A DNA stretch of 64,000 nt from Cynocephalus volans (lineage: Eukaryota > Chordata > Mammalia > Dermoptera > Cynocephalidae): the NCBI RefSeq assembly GCF_027409185.1, contig NC_084469.1, positions 103,851,835 through 103,915,834 on the forward strand, read 5' to 3'. The position numbers were made by a program, and so were the translations under genes. The notes beneath the pieces are model-generated. The model made no database searches, was not told the DNA's origin, and saw nothing but the letters and a program-made list of their open reading frames with translations. Every line of letters starts with the position of its first letter. The stretch's first letter is position 1. This document shows positions 51,708 through 64,000 of this stretch, piece after piece.

Positions 51708-52736
51708 ACTGATCAGTTTGACTAATTTTTTATGAGGCAAAGAATGGGAATTTGGAAAGTACATGTCTGGCCTTGTCATAGACAGAAAAGGGACATCCTC
51801 TAAGTCAAAATGGGAAGGCTATTTGGCCTTGCAGTAGCTTGCTTCTCCAAAACATGAAGGCTAGTAGAGGCCGGGGCTGGGGGTTGTTCTTTGATCATAG
51901 CTATTTATCAGGATTACAGGGTTTGGGTGAAATTTAACAGTGTCAGCAGTCTGGCTTTGCAGCCAGAGTTGGTTTTGTCCAAGCACAATTTGTGCCAGTT
52001 GAGAAAGTCTGTGAGGGTCAGACTTCACAAAAGACACCTTTGGGTTCTGCTTGCTGGAGAAAAGGTTTATGAATTTGACAGCTGATTTGCTTTTGGGGTA
52101 TAGTGAAAAATATATGTGGTCTTTGTCTGCAGTTTCTGGCACTGAGGCCCTAAAACCCTTGGAATTTCCTGAGTAATAACAGTGTGTGTTTTGTTGTTCA
52201 TAACAAGCCTCTTTCAAAGAATACCTGAACTTATGCTAATGAGGTGGTCCAGGGTGGCATCCCCTAGATAGCTACGGGATGAGGACTTGTGATCAGGAAG
52301 ACCAAACACATGCTTTTGATTGGCATCTGGAGTGAGGGGCAGTGTGGTGATACTGAGCCCTGAACTGGGGGTGTGCTCATGCTGGGTAGTAGTGTTGCAG
52401 AATTGGTTAATATTTAGCAAACACCACACATTTGGTGGCTGAAGTCATGTCAGGAAAGGACACCACAGTTTAGAACCTTAAACTAATCACTCTGAGTGAG
52501 CTTTGGGTCACTGGTGAGAATTGAGACCCCGGAGGAGGAAGCATTTTCACAGTGTGAGGAAGGGAGGGTAAGGTACTTGAAGCTCTCAGAATTAAATTTC
52601 CCAAGTGGGGGACATGTTTAACCTTTTGAATGTGGTTCCTTGTCAACTGTGGGTGAAGCAGGCTGCTCACCTGAGCTGCTTCCCTTTTGTTTCCTTTGTA
52701 GAATCTTGCTGCCCACCCATTAAAGAATTTTATTCT
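51708..52736. other. unit 3 intron 1, part shared with unit 2
   Basis: 52490-52700 matches 20740-21010. The remainder is unrecognised. Confidence 0.45.
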
Positions 52737-52818
52737 GGGCCTAGTTGGTTAGCTTAGCTGGTTAAAGGGTGGCGTCAAGGGTTTGGAACCCCATACCAGC
52801 CAGTTGCCAAAAAAAAAT
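52737..52818 (+). mobile_element. tRNA-Ile-derived SINE, monomer
   Basis: GTTGGTTAGCTTAGCTGGTT start, A tail; target repeat agaattttattc on both sides. Confidence 0.88.
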
Positions 52819-52956
52819 AGAATTTTATTCCATGATTTCAGTGTGAGATTTTTATTTTCTTTGTCAGAACCTGAGAGGATCAAATGGTAAGGTATAAAGA
52901 AGCAGACATGTCTGAAATAAATTATTTGTTGACAAGAAGGCTGTTGAGTCAGAAAT

Positions 52957-53601
52957 AATTTTGTAAAGTTTATTGGGTGCCAAATGGGAGGATTGACCAG
53001 GAAACACCATCCGACACAGTCGGAAACCTGCTCCGAAGCTTATTACATAATAAGAAAGGCTTTATAGGGCTAGCCTGTGGCTCACTCAGGAGAGTGCGGT
53101 GCTGATAACACCAAGGCCATGGGTTCGGATCCCATATAGGGATGGCTGGTTAGCTCACTTGGGAGAGCGTGGTGCTGACAACACCAAGCCAAGGGTTAAG
53201 ATCCCCTTACCGGTCATCTTTAAAAAAAAAAAAAAGAATGGCTTTATAGACAGAAAAGGCTGAAGAAAGCAGAAACAGAACAAAAGTGGATTCATTATTT
53301 CAAAGTTAGTTTCTTTGTTAGGTGGGAATGGGAGACAGAACAATAGGAAAATAACTAATTAGTTAACATCAGGTTACCTCTTGCCTAAGAATTAAAGCAG
53401 AGAAAACTTCATTATTATACCTATTGAATATTAAAATTGGCTTGTTGAGGAAATTGGCTGTTATCTCTTTCTCCTGACTTCTCAGAAGGTCAGACCACAG
53501 CTTAAGTGACATGGAACTTAGCAGGGGTGATTCCATTTTGATTTCTAGTCTGGTCTTTTGGGGCTTAGTGCAGGAAATTAATCCAAAACAATGGCCTCCA
53601 G
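52957..53601 (-). mobile_element. solo LTR, copy 2 of a two-copy family
   Basis: Same element as 17409-18030: aaacaccatc, agacagaacaataggaaaat, aaggtcagaccaca. Interrupted by a SINE at a different place. Confidence 0.7.
53068..53235 (+). mobile_element. tRNA-Ile-derived SINE, dimer
   Basis: Intact dimer; target repeat ggctttatag on both sides. Confidence 0.9.
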
Positions 53602-55198
53602 TAACTTTTGTTTAACAGTTTTACGCTAAGTTTAAGTGATATAAATACCCATGAACTCACCGTGCAGGTAAATAGATAGGCCTGGGCAATTCTGGTATGT
53701 TTCTCTGATGAACCTCCTTCTCGCAGAGGTGACCACAGTCCTGACTTTTTTTGTTGTTATTTGTACATTTACCACCTAGTTATCATAAGGAAGAGTTTTG
53801 CTTCTTTTGAAATTTTTAATATATTAATATTACCATTAGTATGCCATTAATATTATGCTGAAAAGGGTTTTTATCATTTTTCTTTTCTCCCTCATTCTGT
53901 TACATACAAGCTGCTGTCTGAAGCTGTGGGGCACACATCTCACCAATTTTACTGCTTAATGGATTTGGGTTGTTTCAAGTTTATTTTTTGATCTTATTGA
54001 CAATGTCATTTTCATTTTTGTCCCCCAAGTGTTAATTCGTCAAACATAATTTACACAATGGGGAAAAAATTACTGCATTGTAGGTTATGGATAAATTCAG
54101 GTTTACTAAGAAATGCCAGTGGAGTGTATGGATTAATTGTCCTTTCATGCATGTGTGCTTATTTATTCTCGTGATTTGCCAACACTTGAAATCAACTTAC
54201 TTATTCATTTTTTCCATTAAGTATTAAGGAGCTTCTCTGTATGACTGTATATTGCTTTATACTGATTGCCACTAGTGTTGCTCATTTTTCCTATATGGTC
54301 TTATATTTTCTGTGAAATTGTTTCTTTTTTCTCTCTCTCTTTTTGTGTATGTGTGTGTGTGTTCTATGGATGGTATTGTGTTTTTAATTACAAATCCAAT
54401 ATTCATTGCTGGCAATAGGAAAATGATGGACTTTTATATATTATCCTAGTATTCTACAACCTTGGTATAATCTCTTCTTAATTCCAGGAGTCTTTTGTTG
54501 GTTCTTTGGGATTTTCTACATAGTTTTGCTTTAGGGCTCTGCTGTTGGCCTCCTAACATGAATTAGGCAGTGTTTTCTTTTCTCTGCTTCTATTTCCTGG
54601 AAGAGATTGTAGTGAATTGGTGTGGTGTCATTTTTTTTCTTAAATGTTTGGCAGAATAAACCAGTGAAATTATGTGGGCCTGGTCCTTTCCTTTTTGGAC
54701 AGTTATTAGTTATTTATTCAATTTCTTTAATACGTATAGTTCTATTTATATTGTTTCTCTCTGTGTGAATTTTGGTAGATGTTTCTCTTTCTAGGAATTG
54801 GTTCATTTCATCTCTGTTATCAAATTTATAGGCATAGTATTGTTCATAATATTCCTTTATGGTCCTTTTAGTGTCCATGAGATTAGTAGTGACTGACCTT
54901 TCATTTCCCCTATCTGTAATTTTTTTTTCTTTCCTTTTCATTAGGTAGCCTGACTAAGATTAATCTATTGTACTGATATTTTTAAAGAACCAGCTTTTGG
55001 TTTTGTTGATTTCCTCTGCTGATTTTCTGTTCAGAATTTCATCAATATCTTCTCTGTTATTTTCCTGTGCTTGATTTAAGATTATCTTGCTTTTCTTTCT
55101 CTAGTTTTCAAAAGGAAGGTTATTGTTTTTAAATCTTTCTTCTTTTTTGGAGTATGCATTCAATACTTTAAATTTACTCATAAAATTCCTCCCCCCCC

Positions 55199-55294
55199 CT
55201 TTTTTCGGGCAGCTGAACAGTACAGGGGTCTGAACCTTTGACCTTGGTGTTGTCAACACTTTGCTCTGACCATCTGAGCTACTGGCCAGCTCGC
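55199..55294 (-). mobile_element. tRNA-Ile-derived SINE, monomer
   Basis: T run, then ctgaacctttgaccttggtg and tgagctactggccagc on the minus strand. Confidence 0.8.
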
Positions 55295-56277
55295 CCTACT
55301 TTTTTTATCACACAAATTTTGATAAGATTTACGTTCATTTTTCTTTACCTTGAAATATGTAGACAAATTTTGAGACTTCTGATTGGTCCATGTGTTATTT
55401 AGAAAAATGTGGTTTATTCTCAAATTATTTGGAAAATTTTCAACTATGTTTGTGCTGTTGATTTCCAGTTTAATTCCAGTATGGTCTGAGAGCATACTTT
55501 GTATGATTTCTATTTTACATTTGCTAAGGTGTGTTTTATAGCTCACAACGTGGTCTTTCTTGGTGAATATTTCATGTGGTCTTGAGAAGAATGTATACGC
55601 TGCAGTTGTTGGATGAAGTATTTTGTAAATATCAATTGAATCCAGTTGATTTGATAATGCTGTTGAGTTCAGCTATATCTACTAACTGTAGTCACCATGT
55701 CATACAATAGGTCTCTTGAACTAATTCCTTATATTCAACTGAAATTTTGTGTTTTTTGACCAAAATCTCCCCAATTCTCATCTCCCCAAGGCTTTATATT
55801 TTAAATGGTTTTCTTGTGTACATCACAAAGTTGGGTCTTGTTTTCAAAATCTATTATGTTAGCCTCTGTCTTTTAATTGGTGTATTTAGATAATTCACAT
55901 GTACAGTGATTATTGATATAGTTGGATTAATATATACCATATTTTTAACTGTTTTCTATTACTTGTAGTTCTGTTTTTTTCAGCTTTCCCCCCCTTTTTT
56001 TTTTTGCCTTCTCGTTTTAATTGAACATTCTGTGTGATTCTACTTTCTCTCCTATATTAGGATATTAAGTGTGCTTGTTTCCTAAATTTTTTTAGTGTTT
56101 TTTCTTGCATTTGCAATATACATTTACAACTAATCTAAATCCACTTTTGAATAACAGTATACTGGTTCAGCGGCAGTAGAGTTATAACAGAGGGTTTCCA
56201 ATTCCTCCCCTCTCATCCTGTATAAAATTGCTGTCATTCATTTGACCTGTAAGAAACTATAACAACCCAATAGTCTT

Positions 56278-56372
56278 TTTTTTTTTTTTCCTGGTGGCTG
56301 GCTGGTACAGGGATCTGAACCCTTAACCTTGGTGTTATAACACTGCACTAATCAATTGAGCTAACCAACATT
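56278..56372 (-). mobile_element. tRNA-Ile-derived SINE, monomer
   Basis: T run, ggtggctggctggtacaggg, then aattgagctaacca on the minus strand. Confidence 0.82.
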
Positions 56373-57810
56373 TTTGATACTTTGAATACTTATGTATTAG
56401 ACCAGATTAGAATAAGAAAAGTAAAGATCTTGTTGTATTGTCATTTAATTACTTTCCAAAACACTTTTCTTTATGTAATCTAAGTTTCTAATCTATGTCA
56501 TTTTCCTGCTCTCTGAGAAATTTCTATTAATTCTTGCAAGGCAGGTATACTGGTGACATGTTCTCTCAGTCTCATTCTATTTGCTTTCCTTCCTTTGCAC
56601 TGGATAATTAACTTATTTTATCTACATGTTAGCTGATTCTTCTTGAACGCCTATAGTGAATTTTTCATTTTAGTTGTTATACTTTGCAGCTCTATAATTT
56701 TTATACTTTTTTTGATCATTTATAATTCTTTATTGGTATTATTGTATTCATAAACTTTTTCTGCTTTCCTTTAATTCTTTCTCCATGGTTGCCTGCACTT
56801 CTTTGAACATAGTTAAGACAGTTGCTTTAAAGATTTTATCTAGTAAGATCAGTTTCTGAGGTTTCTCAGAGATGGTTTATCACAATTTTTTTTCCAATGA
56901 TGAGCCATATTTTCCTGTTTCTCTGTATTCTTTGTGATATTTTTATTGTTGAAAAGTGGCCATTTGAATATTATAATGTGGTAACTCTAGAAATCAAATT
57001 CTCTCAGTTCTGCAGGGCTTAGTATTCTCATTTGTTGAAGGCTATATAGTCAATTTCTATCATGACTTTTCCAGTGTATTTTTGCAGAGATTGTATTCCT
57101 TGCATGCAGTCACTGAAGTCTCTCTTCCTTTAGTTTGTGTTCAGCCATGGTTTTGACAGATTTTCTTGAATGCCCAGGGGTAAGAAAGAAAAAGAAGAAA
57201 CAAACAAAAACCTTAGCTCTTCTCATCTTCGCAAATGGCTTGTGCTGGGGCATTTCTTCAACACTCATCCAGGCTATTTAAAACTCTTCTTCAGAATTCA
57301 CTTCCTGCCACAGTGTGCCTGGAGATGAACAGTGCAGAATATCAATGTCTTCTCAGTTCTTTTCTGAAAATATGTCATTTCCTGGGCATGCACAGGGCTT
57401 CCCCATTACAGCTGAGGTGCTTGTGAATACTATAATTTCTGAAGGAAGTTTTATCTCCTGCCTGCCATAATTTTCTTTTAATCATTCTAAGAGTTCTTTT
57501 TAGTTTGGGCTCTTACTTTTAGGTCTTTGATTCATTATTGTTTCGTTTTTGTATCTGATACAAGGTAGAGGTTCACTTCATTCTTTTACCTGTGGCGTTT
57601 TCCAGCTCCGTTTTTTTTAAAAGACTGTCCTTTACCATTGAATGATTTGGGGAGTCTTGTCAAAAATCAGTTTACCATATATGTGTTGGTGCCTTCCTGG
57701 GCTCTCTTTTCTACTCCGTTGGTCTATATCTGTGTCTTTACTCCAGTACCACACTGTTTTGATTACTATGCTTTTGAGTAAGTATTTATTTGAGGATTTT
57801 TGCATGAGTA

Positions 57811-57865
57811 CAGTCAGCTCTCCACATCTGTGGATTCAACCAACTGTGGATCCAAAAAAAAAAAA

Positions 57866-57898
<33 letters not shown>

Positions 57899-58186
57899 CA
57901 CACATATATGTATAAAGAAATCCTGAAAGTTTCAAAAAGCTAGACTTAAATTTTGTGAGAACCAAGTACTACTCTGAATATATGTGAATGAAGTGATGTG
58001 TAGGCATTGTGGTAGGTATGACAAGTGATCTAGAGATGACTGAAATTATACCCGAGGTTATGTTTAGGTTATATGTAAATACTACCTCATTTTATATAAG
58101 GGACTTGAACATTCCAGGGTTCTGGTATCTGCAGAGGGTCCTGGAACCAGTCCTCATGCTCCTCCCCCCATACTGAGGGACAACTG
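57811..58186. mobile_element. Tigger-like (pogo-type) non-autonomous DNA transposon
   Basis: Ends cagtcagctctcc and ggacaactg lie between TA dinucleotides (57809-57810, 58187-58188); inner text ggattcaaccaactgtggat and agggtcctggaaccag match the Tigger style. A (TA)n run (about 57866-57920) has expanded inside. No transposase. Confidence 0.8.
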
Positions 58187-58189
58187 TAT

Positions 58190-58480
58190 TCTTAATGGGA
58201 TTTATCTGCAGTTCTTTTTTTCTGTTGTCTATCTTCATTGTCAACATAGTTTTGCTCTCATAGAATGAATTTGGACGTAGTCCCTTCTCTTTAATATTTT
58301 GAGAGAGTTTGAGAAGGACTGATGTCAATTCTTCCTTAGATGTTTCATAGATTTCACCAGTGGAACTATTTAGTCCAGGGCTTTCATTTGTTGGGGTGTT
58401 TTGATTACATAGTCAATCTCCTAACTAGTTGTAGTTAGGATCTGATTTTCTATTTCTTCTTGATTCAGTCTTGGTAGATT
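58190..58480 (-). mobile_element. old L1 ORF2 fragment
   Basis: ttgctctcatagaatgaatt and tcaccagtggaactatttag are minus-strand RT-region text. Confidence 0.6.
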
Positions 58481-60055
58481 GTGTTTCTGGACACGTGTCC
58501 ACTTCATCAGTGTCCCCCATCTGTTGGTGTACCCGAGAGACCTCTTAGTAGCTGTGAGGCATGTTATTCTTTCAGTTTACTTTGCTGTTGTTACACTAGA
58601 GCCCTACTGGTGTGACTGTAAGGTGTGGGAAGCAGTTCATTGAGCTGTAATTTGGTCTCATGTTTAGGAAGCCTATGTCCCTGGGTTGACTTTCATAAGT
58701 ACTTCTCATCCTCACCCCTCCTTAGGTGAGGTAGGAAGGGTAGAGGGGAATGGAATTGGGTATTTATCTTGACCCAGGAGGTTTGGTTCTGGTAACATCC
58801 CAGTTGGTGGGGCATTTGGGAATTTTTTCAAAAGTAGGACTTAAGAATAACAGAACTCTCTGGGCATATTTTTAAATGATTACTTTTCCCCTCCCTCTGC
58901 TGGAAAGCAGTAAGTGATTTTTCTCTGAGCTTCACTGTGAGAATTGGTAGGGTTTCTGGAGGTAAATCTCACAAATTTGTGGGTCCTCCTAAGACTGGGC
59001 CCCCTGGAGTTTTTTACCTCTCAAATTTGTCCGCATTCAGCCTTCAGGAATTCACCAATTATAATTTTAATTTTCTGACCCATGTGCTAATTCCCACAGA
59101 GGTTTCTGCTTATGGCTTTTGGTTCCAGGAAGTTATGATTCTCTGCATCTGCCTGTTTGTCTTACCACATTTTCTTTGGGGGATTTATGGGATTTTATAG
59201 ATTTTATAGCTGGCATCTTGGTGACATTGGGTTCTTTCCCCTTATTTCACTCTTCCTTGACTTTACCCATTAAAAAATTTAAAATTGTTCCATTATACGG
59301 TTAAAATATCTTTCATTAGTTTTCTGTCACACTGAAGTAAATTTGGTCTACAGGAAACCAGATGCAAGCTTCCAAATGTTCTCTCTTAGTATAATCACAT
59401 AAGATGGGCTTAATCCCCTCCGTAACAAGTTGTGACAAAACAAGTAAAATATTTTCTACCCGGAAAGCTCGTTAAGCTTCTAGAGAATCGGTGCCCAGAG
59501 TGATTTTTCAGGGTTGATCAGGTGGGCTTCCTCTGCCAGGAATGTTACAACATTCCAAATTCTCAGAGTAAAGACAGGAGTTAAGCAAATGACATATTAG
59601 TTAGGTTAGGTTGGTGAGGTCTCTCCCCAAATCCAGGTCCCAGGTACCATCAAAGGTCAAACTTTGAACTAGCATTTCTAGGGATATGCAGTCTCAGGAC
59701 TGCTAATGTTAACTTTGTTCTGCACCCGAGATAGAAGGACTTTGTTGTGGCGGGTGCTGTAGGCCCACTGTACAAGAGACATTAGGAGTAATCCAGGCAT
59801 CACATCTTACTCTTTGAACTCACTAACGAAAGGCATATTCCTGGTCTGACATTGTTTTACCAAATAGTTCAATTCTAGCAACAGGATTGTTGTGTGAGAG
59901 GATGTGAGTACAGACAGAATAGGAGTCTGATGAACAAGTTATAGAATAAATGTTTGGAGTCCACAGCATTATGTGTACGTTTTAGGAAATGAACGTAGAT
60001 TCCCAGTTCTGTCAGTCTCACCCATTCTCCTTTACACATATGTGGAATGTTTCAA
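58481..60055. other. unit 3 intron 1 end
   Basis: No exon recognised. The part 59860-60055 resembles 30-220 upstream of the unit 1 KRAB exon (gaatagg...cttggagtccacagcatt type text), so it belongs to the duplicated unit. Confidence 0.5.
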
Positions 60056-62960
<2,905 letters not shown>

Positions 62961-63700
62961 CGTGAAAAATAGAAAAAAGTTTTCAATTTTAACAAATAGT
63001 TGAAAACTCCCAATGTAGGGAAATCCTGTAAAATATAAGTAATTTGAAAAGCCTAATGTAAAGTAATTTGTGTAGTATTCTCAAAAAACACAACTTGAAG
63101 GAAATGTTTTAGAAGTTATAAATCAGCACCATGCTCTAACCAACTGAGCTAACTGGCCAGCAGAAGTTATGAATATACTGTCTTTATCAGTGGCTCATTC
63201 TTAAAATAGATATCTGGAGTATGAATTTCTAATTGTTACTCAGAAAGAAACATTAAGGTGAGATAATTTTGTAAGTACTGTTAAAATAATAGTGCATGAA
63301 TTTAATAGGTAGTGTTTTTATCTTAAGTCAGTTAATAAAATTTTTCTTTTCCCATTTTGAAGCATGGTGGATCTATGGGTGAATTGAAATGTAGTTCTAA
63401 TATGTGGTGGGTTTAATTTTAATAATTTTCAAATTGTTCTGTGATTAACATGCCATTGAAAAACGAGTCTTTGTTAATTGTTATGATTTCCTTGTGTCCT
63501 CGTGGCAGGTTCTAGATGTTAGATGTTCCTTACCCGTTATATATATTCCACCTTTCTTTCATATGGGAAAACCTTTCTTTTTTTCTTTTCCTTTTTTTTT
63601 TAACACAGTGAAGTTTATTTTATTTTTCTTGCTAATAAGTAGTTGACATCAATTTGTAAGTCTTTAAAATTAATCATAGAATAGTGTAATGTGAATTAAT
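62961..63700. other. AT-rich sequence; SINE scrap
   Basis: A 40-nt minus-strand SINE end (63124-63162, ctaaccaactgagctaactg) lies between agaagttat repeats. Nothing else. Confidence 0.55.
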
Positions 63701-64000
63701 CTGAGGGGTCTTCAGAAAGTTAATGGAAAATGTATATTATGAAAAAACTATGAATGGATTTCAATTTCTTTTGCACCAAAATAAATTATATTAATTTGTT
63801 ATAACACATCTGACCAGGATCTAGTTTTATGCACTAAGAAGGATAAGACATTAGTTTGAAAGAGTCCCTATCAGAGCAAAGCAAATTCTGCTAAAATTGA
63901 AGCAAGAACAAACATCAAATTTATGGTGATGCTTGGCTAGAAAAATGGTAAAATTATTCATGCTTTATGAAAAGTTTATGGGAATAATGCCCTAAAGAAA
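63701..64000 (+). mobile_element. mariner (Hsmar2-like), cut by the window edge
   Basis: Terminal text ctgaggggtcttcagaaagt resembles the MITE ends at 16916. From about 63895 the reading matches the start of a mariner transposase N-terminal DNA-binding region (acatcaaatttatggtgatg, tttatgaaaagtttatggga). It has stops; the remainder lies right of the window. Confidence 0.7.

Larger units (their letters stand above)
54400..57790 (-). mobile_element. old L1 ORF2 relics, fragmented
   Basis: Minus-strand ORF pieces: TIKEYYEQYYAYKFDNRDEM (54855 down) and LSDHTGIKLEIN (about 55490), plus typical text at 57490-57790. Frame breaks throughout. Two SINE monomers interrupt it (55199-55294 and 56278-56372). 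Not all of the span is clearly L1. Confidence 0.65.

Overview
The window is nuclear DNA of a placental mammal: split genes with GT/AG introns, CpG-island promoters, L1 LINEs, MaLR/ERV LTRs, an MIR, mariner and Tigger DNA transposons, and no bacterial features. About 25 short elements descend from a tRNA-Ile (head like GGCCGGTTAGCTCA, A and B boxes, A-rich tail) as monomers, and as dimers beginning GGGCCGGCCCGTGGCTCACT. No Alu or B1 was seen. A monomer/dimer tRNA-Ile SINE family is what I know from colugos (Dermoptera, CYN SINEs), so a colugo is the best guess, from the repeats alone. The genic content is a tandem KRAB C2H2 zinc-finger (KZNF) array, all on the + strand, of the type found in the human 19p13.2 ZNF44/ZNF136/ZNF799 cluster. 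KRAB-A exons begin at 221, 30811 and 60056, a period of about 30 kb. Unit 1 (221-2394) lacks its first exon, which lies left of the window; it has an intact KRAB-A, a 61-nt linker exon and a 13-finger exon, ended early by a 1-nt deletion and followed by relic fingers. Unit 2 is complete: CpG-island promoter and ATG exon at 19.15-19.74 kb, KRAB-A at 30811, linker exon at 31146 and a finger exon at 31578-33477, giving a predicted 696-residue protein. Unit 3 keeps a near-identical CpG-island promoter and exon 1 (49.33-49.95 kb), but its KRAB and finger exons (60056 to about 62960) are broken by a lost acceptor, frameshifts and stops. Promoter flanks and parts of intron 1 are also duplicated between units 2 and 3. 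The rest is layered repeats: a gammaretrovirus-like relic (integrase, envelope TM part, 3' LTR; 12.8-14.5 kb), several solo LTRs, a complete LTR-internal-LTR MaLR provirus (24741-27380), an old L1 split by a younger nearly full-length L1 with an inverted 5' part (34767-42809), which itself carries a chimeric insert flanked by a 16-bp direct repeat, a clean 5'-truncated L1 (46794-47618), a Tigger-like element (57811-58186) and a mariner running off the right edge. A GC-box-rich stretch at 8.4-9.2 kb holds two phase-compatible exon-like segments on the minus strand that I cannot identify. The two intact units should encode nuclear DNA-binding repressors that recruit TRIM28 through KRAB; their targets cannot be read from the sequence.
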